From JBFWNZ01 sp050250795 (GTDB taxonomy: Bacteria > Pseudomonadota > Alphaproteobacteria > UBA8366): a stretch of DNA of 12,974 nucleotides. The stretch lies in NCBI GenBank assembly GCA_050250795.1, contig JBFWNZ010000075.1, positions 1 to 12,974 on the forward strand. The letters run 5' to 3'. The notes beneath the pieces were generated by a model that saw only the letters and a program-made list of their open reading frames with translations, was not told the origin of the DNA and searched no databases. The position numbers were made by a program, and so were the translations under genes. This document shows positions 1 to 5,789 of this stretch, one piece after another. Positions within the stretch are counted from its first letter, which is position 1; each line of letters begins with the position of its first letter.

Positions 1-846
1 CACCACGACCTGGGCGAAGCGGACCGCGCGCTCGGTATCGGCGCCGGACAGCCGCTCCAGCTTTTCGTCGATCCGCGCGCGGCGGCGCAGGCCGGCGGTA
101 TCGAACAGCTTCACCGGCCGGCCGTCATAGGCCCAGTCCACGCCGATGGAATCGCGAGTGATGCCGGCCTCCGGCCCGGTCAGCATCCGCTCTTCGCCGA
201 GCAGGCGGTTGACCAGGGTGGACTTGCCGACATTCGGCCGGCCGACGATGGCAAGCTGCAACGGCCCGGCCGGCAGCACCTCCTCGTCGTCGGTTGCGAC
301 GGGACCGCCCACCGGCTCGTCGTCCGGTGCCGCTTCGGGCGCGGCGGCGGCGTCGGCGAAAGGCTGAATGGCGGCATAGAGGTCGGCCATGCCCTCGCCA
401 TGCTCGGCCGAAATCGGAACCGGGTCGCCGAGCCCCAGCCCGAAGGCGTCGTAGAGCCCACCCTCGCCGCTGCGGCCCTCGCATTTGTTGGCGATCAGCA
501 CCACCGGCGTCACGGCGCGGCGCAGCAGCTTGGCGAAATGCTCGTCCATCGGCGTCACGCCGGCGCGGGAATCGATCAGCAACAGCGCAAGATCCGCCTC
601 GGCGATGGCGCGCTCGGTCTGCTGGCGCATGCGCGCCTCCAGCGCGTCGGGCGAGGCCGCCTCCTCCAGCCCGGCCGTGTCGATCACACGGAACCGCAGA
701 TCGCCCAGCCGCGCGTTGCCCTCGCGCCGGTCGCGGGTCACGCCCGGCGTGTCGTCGACCAGCGCCAGACGCTTGCCGACCAGCCGGTTGAACAGCGTCG
801 ACTTGCCGACATTCGGACGGCCAATGATGGCAACAGTGAAGGTCAT
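1..846 (-). CDS. der: Ribosome biogenesis GTPase Der (EngA), N-terminal 282 residues, cut by window edge
   Basis: Essential tandem-domain GTPase that helps mature the 50S ribosomal subunit in the cytoplasm. The visible part starts at ATG (844-846) and holds two G domains. The first has the P-loop GRPNVGKST at residues 9-17, the DTAG switch II motif and NKCEG as the G4 motif. After an acidic, alanine-rich linker the second begins LAIVGRPNVGKST and again has DTAG. Two P-loops in one chain are diagnostic for Der. The rest of domain 2 and the KH-like domain lie beyond the left edge; family members are about 440-490 residues. It is the last visible gene of a minus-strand operon, 34 bases downstream of bamB, the same order as in E. 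coli (yfgM-bamB-der). The upstream Shine-Dalgarno is weak (GGGA). The E in NKCEG instead of D is, from memory, common in alphaproteobacterial Der, so I do not treat it as a defect. Confidence 0.97.
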   Translation of the reverse strand, partial: MTFTVAIIGRPNVGKSTLFNRLVGKRLALVDDTPGVTRDRREGNARLGDLRFRVIDTAGLEEAASPDALEARMRQQTERAIAEADLALLLIDSRAGVTPMDEHFAKLLRRAVTPVVLIANKCEGRSGEGGLYDAFGLGLGDPVPISAEHGEGMADLYAAIQPFADAAAAPEAAPDDEPVGGPVATDDEEVLPAGPLQLAIVGRPNVGKSTLVNRLLGEERMLTGPEAGITRDSIGVDWAYDGRPVKLFDTAGLRRRARIDEKLERLSGADTERAVRFAQVVV

Positions 847-880
847 GGGTCCCACGCGCCGCCCCGATCCGGGGCAAGCC

Positions 881-2209
881 TCAACGATATGCGATCAACT
901 GGCCGTCGTCGGTCAGGAAATAGACCGTGCCGCCCGCGACGACCGGGGCAAGATTAACGCCCTCCGGCAGTTCGATGCGGCCAAGAAGCTCGCCTGTATA
1001 GGGCGACACCGACAGCGCCTCGCCCTGGCTGCCCGGCACGATCAGCCGGTCGCCCGCCAGGACCGGGCCCGACCATTTGATGCGGTCTTCCTTGTCCTCG
1101 GGATCGGCCCAGCGCGGCAAGGGCTGGACCCAGCGGATGCGACCGTCGCGCCGCGTGACGCAGTACAGCTCGCCGTTGGTGCCCAGCACATAGACGAAAT
1201 TACCGGCGACCCAAGGCGTCTCGACCCCGGCGATGCTGCGCTCCCAGGCACGGGCACCGGTGCGCTGATCGATGGCGACGAAGCGACCGGAATGGCTGAC
1301 GGCCAGCACCAGCCCCCGGTCGATCACCGGATTGCCGCGGATATCGGCCAGCGATGACAGCGCGTCCAGGCCGCGGACGCTGATCAGGTTATCCGACCAG
1401 AAGGGCCGGCCGTTCTCGATCCGCAGCGCGAACAACTCGCCCGAGGAATAGGGCACGACCACGGTGCCGGCCGTCACGGCCGGGCTGCCCGCACCGAGCA
1501 GGCCCGCGGACTCGCTGAGTCCGGAATGCGACCACTGCTTCTCGCCGTTGGTGGCGTTCAGGACCGTCAATTGGTTGTCGATGCTGACCACGAAGACCCG
1601 GTCGTCGCTGACCGTCGGCGCCCCGCGCACGGGCCCCGGCAGGGGCTTCTGCCACTGGACCGATCCATCGCGCGCATCCAGGGCGAACAGCGCGCCATAG
1701 CCGGTGGACACATAGAGCCGCCCATAGGCGAAGGCCAGCCCGCCGCCGAATGCCTCGTCGTCGTCGTCCGGCACGTTCAGGCTATGCGTCCACAGCCGCC
1801 CGCCCGTCTGTGCATCGAAGGCGGAGACGTCGAAGTCGATATCCATCGTGTAGACGCGCCCGTCGGCCACCACGGGCGGCGTCAGCAGGCGGCGGTTCTC
1901 GCTGGAGCCCGAACCGGCATCCACCGCCCAGACGCGCTGCAGATTGCCGGATACCGCCAGATGATGCATCGCATGATCGGGATAGCCGCCGGCCTGGGGC
2001 CAGTCGGGATTGGGATGCGGCGGCGGCAGCATGACACGCAGATCGGCGATGCGCGGATCGGGCGAGACGTCGATATCCTGAAGGATCACCGGGATGCGCT
2101 CGCCCGGCAGCGGCTTCTTCTCCTCGTCGAACCAGCTGCATCCCGCCGCCGTCAACGCCAGAAGCAGCACCGTCGCCGCGTGCGCTTGGGAAGTCCGAAA
2201 AACGCGCAT
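881..2209 (-). CDS. bamB: Outer membrane assembly lipoprotein BamB (PQQ-like beta-propeller)
   Basis: Lipoprotein subunit of the BAM complex, which inserts beta-barrel proteins into the outer membrane; it acts at the periplasmic face. The 442-residue product starts MRVFRTSQAH, has a hydrophobic segment and a lipobox ending LTAAGC, so Cys24 is the lipidation site; Ser follows it, which fits outer-membrane sorting. An alphaproteobacterial-type KPLPGERIPV segment follows. From about residue 70 to the end there are repeated PQQ-like blades, such as VSAFDAQTGGRLW, LFALDARDGSVQW, LTVLNATNGEKQW, FVAIDQRTGARAW and LYCVTRRDGRIRW, consistent with an eight-bladed propeller. Its ATG overlaps the TGA of the upstream yfgM-like gene (TGATG) and I see no Shine-Dalgarno, so translation is probably coupled. 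A longer in-frame reading upstream is only the frame shadow of the preceding gene. Identity rests on domain pattern, lipobox and the neighbours yfgM and der. Confidence 0.95.
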   Translation of the reverse strand: MRVFRTSQAHAATVLLLALTAAGCSWFDEEKKPLPGERIPVILQDIDVSPDPRIADLRVMLPPPHPNPDWPQAGGYPDHAMHHLAVSGNLQRVWAVDAGSGSSENRRLLTPPVVADGRVYTMDIDFDVSAFDAQTGGRLWTHSLNVPDDDDEAFGGGLAFAYGRLYVSTGYGALFALDARDGSVQWQKPLPGPVRGAPTVSDDRVFVVSIDNQLTVLNATNGEKQWSHSGLSESAGLLGAGSPAVTAGTVVVPYSSGELFALRIENGRPFWSDNLISVRGLDALSSLADIRGNPVIDRGLVLAVSHSGRFVAIDQRTGARAWERSIAGVETPWVAGNFVYVLGTNGELYCVTRRDGRIRWVQPLPRWADPEDKEDRIKWSGPVLAGDRLIVPGSQGEALSVSPYTGELLGRIELPEGVNLAPVVAGGTVYFLTDDGQLIAYR

Positions 2210-2844
2210 CAGCTGCCGAGTGCGCGCAGCATTTCGGAGGCGCGTCCGCGCATGCCCGCCGGCGCGCCCGGATCGTCGACGAGGCGGGTATAACGGTCGC
2301 GGGCCGCGGCCGTGTCGCCGCCGCGCAAGGCTGCGGCGGCCAGCAGTTCCCGCGCGGTATAGCGCCACGGATTGTCGTCGGCGGTCAGCGGCTGCAGGCG
2401 GGCCGCCGTCTGCTCGGCCGGCGCAGTGTCGAGGCGATAGACCACGGCATGAAGCAGCGCGGCGTCGCGGTACAGCGCATCCGCCGACGCGTCGGCGGCG
2501 ACCTCCTCGTACAGTGCGACGGCACCGTCGATATCCCCCGCCGCCGCCTTCAGGTCCGCCGCCCGCAGCCGCGCCAGCATGGCATAGCCGGCCGTGCCGT
2601 CGCCGGCCAGGGCATGCAACGCATCGGCCGCAGCGGCCGGCGGCTCGATCTGCTCGGCGGCAACGAAACGGTTGCCCAGCGCCTGGCGGCGTTCGGTCGA
2701 ATAGTGCTTCCAGCCGACATTCGCGGCGGTCCCCAGAACCAGCAGCACCGCCCCGCCGATCACATAGCGGCCATACCGGCGCCACAGGCGGCTGTAGCGG
2801 TCCTGACGAAGATCGGCATCGACTTCCTGAAAGATATCGCCCAA
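2209..2844 (-). CDS. YfgM-like tetratricopeptide membrane protein
   Basis: Inner-membrane protein with a periplasmic TPR-like domain; in E. coli YfgM works with the PpiD chaperone at the Sec translocon, but that role is only inferred here. The product is 211 residues from a TTG start at 2844. I chose TTG because it gives the typical N-terminus (M)GDIFQEVDADLRQDR and because GGAGAAG (2849-2855) lies upstream with a 7-base gap; no ATG is suitably placed. A cytoplasmic basic stretch (YSRLWRRYGRY) precedes one membrane segment at about residues 27-45 (VIGGAVLLVLGTAANVGW). The rest is alanine-rich helical sequence with TPR-like elements (GDIDGAVALYEEVA, RGGDTAAARDRYTRLVDD). It is the first gene of the operon with bamB and der and ends by overlapping bamB by one base. 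A longer in-frame ATG at 3081 would add unrelated low-quality sequence and is rejected. Confidence 0.88.
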   Translation of the reverse strand: MGDIFQEVDADLRQDRYSRLWRRYGRYVIGGAVLLVLGTAANVGWKHYSTERRQALGNRFVAAEQIEPPAAAADALHALAGDGTAGYAMLARLRAADLKAAAGDIDGAVALYEEVAADASADALYRDAALLHAVVYRLDTAPAEQTAARLQPLTADDNPWRYTARELLAAAALRGGDTAAARDRYTRLVDDPGAPAGMRGRASEMLRALGS

Positions 2845-3017
2845 GCGGCTTCTCCAATCGCCCCGCGAAGGGCGGCTACCATAGCCCCCGGCCGCCGCCC
2901 TGGCAAAGGGTTCGCGCCCCTTCGCCGCACCATGCGGCAAACCTTGCACCCCGATACCGGAATGCGCGACTATCGACGCGGGCGTCGCGCGGACGCCGCG
3001 ATCGACAGGTGGGCCGG
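2845..3017. other. Divergent intergenic region between the yfgM-like operon and the lipoprotein gene
   Basis: This 173-base stretch should carry promoters for both directions. A possible plus-strand pair is TTGCAC (2944-2949) and GACTAT (2968-2973), 18 bases apart, which is weak. Two inverted repeats are visible: GCCGCA-CCA-TGCGGC (2924-2938) and GGCGTC-GCGCG-GACGCC (2981-2997). Neither has a T-tract, so neither looks like an intrinsic terminator. No confident minus-strand promoter was found. Confidence 0.4.
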
Positions 3018-3398
3018 TTGCTGAGCCGAAAGCGAGTTTCAGGAGTTTCGACACTCGGCCTGCCCCGCGCCGCCAAACCACTTCATCCGGGCCGCTGGCG
3101 ATATGGCGCTCTTGCGCTTGCCCTGGCCGTGGCAGCCTGCGGCGCGGAAACCCTGGCCGTGGCGTCGATGGCCACGATCATCAACACGGACAAGCTGCCC
3201 TCGGACTACATCGCCGAGGTCGCGACCGGAATGGATTGCAACACGATCCGGGCCAACCGGGACGGCGGACAGGTGTGCCGGGACCCCAATTCGGGACAGG
3301 TCTACGAGCGGCCGGTCTATTGCTATCGCACGCTGGGTCAGATCACCTGTTACGACAAGCCCGAGCCCTATGGGGCAAGCACAAGGGCGGTACGCTGA
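3018..3398 (+). CDS. Small predicted lipoprotein with four conserved-looking cysteines, function unknown
   Basis: I do not recognise a named family. From a TTG start at 3018 the product is 126 residues. Residues 1-29 are basic, then GALALALAVAAC forms a hydrophobic core with a lipobox (VAAC), giving Cys41 as the lipidated residue and a mature chain of 86 residues. The mature part has Cys74, 87, 102 and 111 (spacing 12, 14, 8), enough for two disulfides in the periplasm, with short motifs MDCNTIR, GQVC, VYCYRTLG and ITCYDKPEPYG. TTG is preferred because AGGTGG (3007-3012) sits 5 bases upstream; an in-frame GTG at 3009 is the alternative. The long reading further upstream is antisense shadow of bamB and the yfgM-like gene. 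It ends 16 bases before the DUF2794 gene and is likely cotranscribed with it. Similar short cysteine-bearing lipoproteins occur in Rhodospirillales to my recollection, without known role. Confidence 0.75.
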   Translation: MLSRKRVSGVSTLGLPRAAKPLHPGRWRYGALALALAVAACGAETLAVASMATIINTDKLPSDYIAEVATGMDCNTIRANRDGGQVCRDPNSGQVYERPVYCYRTLGQITCYDKPEPYGASTRAVR

Positions 3399-3414
3399 CG
3401 AACGAGGAAGCGCG

Positions 3415-3771
3415 ATGACGGAAGTGATCGATTTCCTGATGGATCGGCGACAGCGCGCAAGCGCGCGGTTCAAGCCCCGCATCTTCTTCAACCGCCACGA
3501 AATGCGACTGCTTCTCGACGTCTACAGCCGGCGTGTGGCCAGCGGCGAGTGGCGCGACTATGCAATGGACCAGCAGGGCAATTGCGCGGTCTTCTCGATC
3601 TTCCGCCACAGTTACGACGCGCCGCTGTTTTCCGTGACCAAGCGGGTCGACGGCCGCCGCTGCGACTACCTCGTCTTCAGCGGTCCGCAGAAGCTTAAGC
3701 AGGCCGCCTCCCTGGCCGACGCCCTGGCCGTGTTCGACCGGCCGATCCGCCTCGTCAGCCGGCGGAATTAA
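3415..3771 (+). CDS. DUF2794 family protein
   Basis: A 118-residue cytoplasmic protein with no signal peptide or membrane segment. It matches what I know of DUF2794, a small family restricted mainly to Alphaproteobacteria: the block VASGEWRDYAMDQQGNCAVF followed by SIFRHSYDAPLFSVTKR is the family signature, and the end (LADALAVFDRPIRLVSRR) also fits. No function has been established for the family. The ATG at 3415 is preceded by GAGGAAG (3404-3410) at good spacing and by the stop of the lipoprotein gene 16 bases upstream, so the two probably form a short operon. The N-terminal part (MDRRQRASARFKPRIFFNRHEM) is basic. Length is normal for the family, with no sign of truncation. Confidence 0.88.
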   Translation: MTEVIDFLMDRRQRASARFKPRIFFNRHEMRLLLDVYSRRVASGEWRDYAMDQQGNCAVFSIFRHSYDAPLFSVTKRVDGRRCDYLVFSGPQKLKQAASLADALAVFDRPIRLVSRRN

Positions 3772-3791
3772 GACCGGAAACACTCCCTCCG

Positions 3792-4055
3792 GACTCGGAC
3801 ACCCCGCCGAGCAACCTTAAGTTGACGCTGCCGTCCGGGGGCCGCGGATGCCACCCGGAGAGGGCGCATTCCTTCGCATGGCCGAATGGTAAAAATTTTG
3901 TGTCCCCGAGTCGCGTGTGGGATTCCAGCGACTTGCGTGAACGATTCCCGCAATGCGGGTTCTCGATGCCAGTTCCTCTCCCGAAACGTGGTTGCGCCCC
4001 GCGGTAGGCGGATGACAGGATGCCGCACTCGACGAACCGGATTCGCCAATGAATC
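3792..4055. promoter_or_regulatory. Cluster of six GANTC (CcrM methylation) sites
   Basis: GANTC occurs at 3792 (GACTC), 3908 (GAGTC), 3921 (GATTC), 3943 (GATTC), 4040 (GATTC) and 4051 (GAATC). About one to two would be expected by chance in 460 bases at this GC content, and the 846-base der fragment has two by eye. GANTC is the target of the cell-cycle methyltransferase CcrM in Alphaproteobacteria, and GcrA acts at promoters with methylated GANTC. The sites are seen; a methylation role at this locus is inference. Confidence 0.6.
3947..3959. repeat. 13-base dyad next to a GANTC site
   Basis: CCCGCA-A-TGCGGG is a perfect inverted repeat with one central base. Its first C is also the last base of the GATTC at 3943-3947. 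It could bind a dimeric regulator. As RNA it would form a hairpin of five base pairs with a three-base loop. No T-tract follows, so a terminator is unlikely. Confidence 0.5.
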
Positions 4056-4058
4056 CGG
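4037..4058. repeat. Perfect 8-bp stem with GANTC in both arms
   Basis: CCGGATTC (4037-4044), a 6-base loop GCCAAT and GAATCCGG (4051-4058) form a perfect stem. Each arm contains one GANTC site. No T-tract follows on the plus strand. It may be an operator, a leader hairpin or a terminator remnant of the DUF2794 unit; the sequence alone does not decide. Confidence 0.55.
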
Positions 4059-4231
4059 GACCTGACCGGAACCTTACAGCGACAGTAGAACGATAATGGC
4101 GGCAGGGCATGTTGAGACCATGGCAATCCCGATATATGGTGGGCGGGGTTCATCGTTGGAACTAGATATTGTTTCAGCGAGACGGCTATGCACGGGCTCG
4201 GCTTGGTAAGTCACAAAGCAAGGGGATTGGC

Positions 4232-4561
4232 ATGGATTGGACGGATACCCGTGTCGCACAGTTGCGGAGCCTCTGGTCGGAGGGCCTCAGCGCAAGCCAG
4301 ATTGCGGACCATCTCGGCGGTGTGACGCGCAATGCAGTGATCGGCAAGGCACACCGGCTCGGACTGTCGTCGCGCCCCTCGCCGATCAAGCGCACCCTGC
4401 CCATGATCGCGGCGCTCGGCGAACGGATGTGCCAGTGGCCGATCGGCAATCCGGGCGAAATGGGCTTCCACTTTTGCGGGCGCCCGGCCGAAACCGGCCG
4501 GCCCTATTGCGAGGGCCATTGCAACATGGCCTATCGTCGCAAGGCCGAGAACGCCGCCTGA
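4232..4561 (+). CDS. gcrA: GcrA family cell-cycle regulator, compact form
   Basis: GcrA is an alphaproteobacterial transcription regulator that binds sigma-70 and activates promoters carrying methylated GANTC. The product is 109 residues. Residues 1-48 form the helix-turn-helix domain, with the hallmark MDWTDTRVAQLRSLW, GLSASQIADHLGGVTRNAV and IGKAHRLGLSSR. Residues 66-103 carry the C-terminal signature: MCQWPIGNPG, then FHFCGRPAETGRPYCEGHC and MAYRR, with Cys67, Cys82, Cys93 and His96 as likely metal or fold residues. The linker between the two is only about 18 residues, whereas Caulobacter GcrA is about 170 residues with a long proline/alanine-rich linker. ATG at 4232 follows AGGGG (4221-4225) with a 6-base gap. 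It stands alone behind a long GANTC-rich leader and converges with dusA. It could be the main GcrA or one of several paralogues, which Rhodospirillales often have. Confidence 0.92.
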   Translation: MDWTDTRVAQLRSLWSEGLSASQIADHLGGVTRNAVIGKAHRLGLSSRPSPIKRTLPMIAALGERMCQWPIGNPGEMGFHFCGRPAETGRPYCEGHCNMAYRRKAENAA

Positions 4562-4564
4562 CGA

Positions 4565-4576
4565 CGGCAGCTGCCG
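4565..4576. repeat. 12-base palindrome between convergent gcrA and dusA
   Basis: CGGCAGCTGCCG is a perfect palindrome in the 22-base gap between the two stop codons (4561 and 4584). The position suggests a two-way terminator, but the stem is only four base pairs around an AGCT loop and no T-tract lies on either side. Low confidence as a terminator. Confidence 0.3.
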
Positions 4577-4583
4577 CCGGCGC

Positions 4584-5570
4584 TCACGCCGCGGCGGGAA
4601 CAACCGTCGGCACGCGATCCAGCGCGGCCAGCACGACGCCGGCACCGGCATCGGGACGGCAGGCATTCTCCGACAGATGCCGCCGCCAGGCCCGCGCGCC
4701 GGGTATGCCCTGAAACAGGCCGAGAATGTGCCGGGACATGCCCATGAGCGGCGTGCCGAGGCCGAGTTCGCGTTCGATATAGGGTAGATACGCGCGTACC
4801 ACCGCATGCCGGTCCGGCACCGCGTGACCGGCGCTGAAATAGCGCCTGTCGGCCTCGGCAAGGATCCACGGCGTCTGATAGGCCGCCCGCCCCAGCATCA
4901 CCCCATCGACATAGCGCAGATGGGCGTCGATCGCGACGTGACTGTGCACGCCGCCATTCAGCACGACCGTCATCTCCGGGAACGCGCTTTTGAGGCCATA
5001 GACGAGATCGTAGCGCAGCGGCGGAATCTCGCGGTTCTCCTTGGGGCTGAGGCCTGAAAGCCAGGCCTTGCGGGCATGGACGATCACCCGCTCGCATCCG
5101 GCATCGCGCAGGCGCGGCACGAATCCGCACAGCGTAGCCCAGGGGTCCTGGTCGTCGATGCCGATGCGGCATTTGACCGTCACCGGCACGGATACCGCCC
5201 CGCGCATGGCCGCCACCGACCGTGCGACAAGGTCCGGTTCGGCCATCAGGCAGGCACCGAAGCGGCCCGATTTCACGCGGTCGCTGGGACAGCCGACATT
5301 CAGGTTGATCTCGTCATAGCCGAACCCCTCGCCGATCCTTGCCGCCTCGGCCAGGGCGTCCGGATCGGCGCCGCCCAGTTGCAGCGCGACGGGATGCTCC
5401 GCCGCGTCGAACCCCAGCAGCCGCTGCCGGTCGCCATGCAGGACCGCCGCCGCCGTCACCATCTCGGTATACAGCAGCGCATGCCGGCTGATCAGCCGCA
5501 GGAAATAGCGGCAGTGCCGGTCGGTCCAATCCATCATCGGCGCCACGGCCAGACGGTGCGCGTCGAACAC
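4584..5570 (-). CDS. dusA: tRNA dihydrouridine(20/20a) synthase DusA
   Basis: FMN enzyme that reduces uridines 20/20a in the tRNA D-loop with NADPH, in the cytoplasm. The 328-residue product closely follows DusA: LAVAPMMDWTDRHCRYFLRL at 7-26, LLYTEMVTA at 32-40, HPVALQLGG at 59-67, and NLNVGCPSDRVKSGRFGACL around 89-108, where Cys94 in GCPS is the expected catalytic acid. Then come VTVKCRIGIDDQDPW, VHARKAWLSGLSPKENREIP, the FMN-phosphate strand LNGGVHS, DGVMLGRAAYQTPW, and a helical C-terminus with GLFQGIPGARAWRRHLSEN. The KAWLSGLSPKENREIPPL stretch separates DusA from DusB and DusC. The start is GTG at 5570: a TAA lies two codons upstream in frame, so no earlier start exists, and AGGT sits 5 bases before it. 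Full length, no defects seen. It is a single gene, convergent with gcrA and divergent from the phytochrome operon. Confidence 0.95.
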   Translation of the reverse strand: MFDAHRLAVAPMMDWTDRHCRYFLRLISRHALLYTEMVTAAAVLHGDRQRLLGFDAAEHPVALQLGGADPDALAEAARIGEGFGYDEINLNVGCPSDRVKSGRFGACLMAEPDLVARSVAAMRGAVSVPVTVKCRIGIDDQDPWATLCGFVPRLRDAGCERVIVHARKAWLSGLSPKENREIPPLRYDLVYGLKSAFPEMTVVLNGGVHSHVAIDAHLRYVDGVMLGRAAYQTPWILAEADRRYFSAGHAVPDRHAVVRAYLPYIERELGLGTPLMGMSRHILGLFQGIPGARAWRRHLSENACRPDAGAGVVLAALDRVPTVVPAAA

Positions 5571-5623
5571 AGGTTACCTGCATGCAGCGGTTGCCGGCGG
5601 CCGCGGCCGCCGAGCCTTCCGCC

Positions 5624-5629
5624 TTTATA
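5624..5629 (-). promoter_or_regulatory. Possible -10 element for dusA
   Basis: Read on the minus strand, TATAAA lies 53 bases upstream of the dusA GTG. The region 17-19 bases further upstream is T-rich (GTTTTTCT) rather than a good TTGACA. It is the only -10-like hexamer I see in this gap for that direction. Confidence 0.3.
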
Positions 5630-5687
5630 TCGTCGAAACGCGCCGGAGAAAAACCTCGGGCCGTTGCAGGAATTTCCGACCGAAGCC

Positions 5688-5712
5688 GGAACGAGGCCAC
5701 CCCTCCGCCGTT
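5688..5712 (+). promoter_or_regulatory. EcfG-type general stress response promoter (GGAAC-N16-CGTT)
   Basis: GGAAC at 5688-5692 and CGTT at 5709-5712 are separated by exactly 16 bases. This is an exact match to the consensus of the alphaproteobacterial general stress sigma factor EcfG/SigT (GGAAC-N16/17-CGTT). It points towards the heme oxygenase gene, whose GTG is 78 bases downstream, leaving an untranslated leader of roughly 70 bases. The match is visible; use by EcfG is inference from the family consensus. Confidence 0.7.
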
Positions 5713-5720
5713 ACCTCAGA

Positions 5721-5735
5721 CGGGAGGGCCTCCCG
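5721..5735. promoter_or_regulatory. 15-base dyad at the predicted transcription start of the phytochrome operon
   Basis: CGGGAGG-G-CCTCCCG is a perfect inverted repeat starting 9 bases after the CGTT box, so it would cover the transcription start. A related half, CGGGAAGGCCCG, occurs 25 bases on at 5746-5757. It could be an operator or a 5' leader stem. A GC-only palindrome can arise by chance in this genome. Confidence 0.4.
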
Positions 5736-5789
5736 CGCTCGAAACCGGGAAGGCCCGACGATACGACGACGATTGCGCGAGACCGATCC

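Larger units (their letters stand above)
3772..4231. other. 460-base non-coding region upstream of gcrA
   Basis: I see no supported gene here on either strand. Open readings on the minus strand have no recognisable domains and cross the end of the DUF2794 gene. The stretch is less GC-rich than its surroundings and includes TAAAAATTTTG (3890-3900). After the DUF2794 stop there are small stems, CCGGA/TCCGG (3774-3792), CTCGG/CCGAG (3794-3811) and TCCGGG/CCCGGA (3834-3859), none followed by a T-tract. Six GANTC sites and two stronger dyads are listed separately. A possible sigma-70 promoter for gcrA is TTGAGA (4112-4117) with TATGGT (4135-4140), 17 bases apart. I found no CtrA (TTAA-N7-TTAA) or DnaA box. 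A small RNA or long 5' leader is possible but unproven. Confidence 0.55.

Noticed and set aside
2094..3017. N-terminal extension of the lipoprotein reading frame
   Set aside because: It is antisense to bamB and the yfgM-like gene and lacks any sensible signal peptide; the lipobox near 3138 requires a start close to 3018.
4021..4080. Possible tRNA-like T-arm or attachment site around the GATTC...GAATC stem
   Set aside because: No cloverleaf can be built on either strand and no integrase or flanking direct repeat is present.
3755..4153. Overlapping minus-strand readings in the region before gcrA
   Set aside because: No domain, no convincing ribosome binding site, they compete in several frames, and one runs into the DUF2794 gene.
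4158..4174. GGAAC near the gcrA gene as a second EcfG promoter
   Set aside because: GTTT follows after only 8 bases and no CGTT lies at 16-17 bases, so spacing does not fit.
5595..5612. 18-base palindrome CGGCGGCCGCGGCCGCCG in the dusA-bphO gap
   Set aside because: Pure GC low-complexity sequence of a kind common in such genomes; no link to a promoter element or known regulator.
5571..5789. PpsR/CrtJ site (TGT-N12-ACA) for a phytochrome linked to photosynthesis
   Set aside because: No TGT occurs on the plus strand of this gap, and no photosynthesis gene is in the window.
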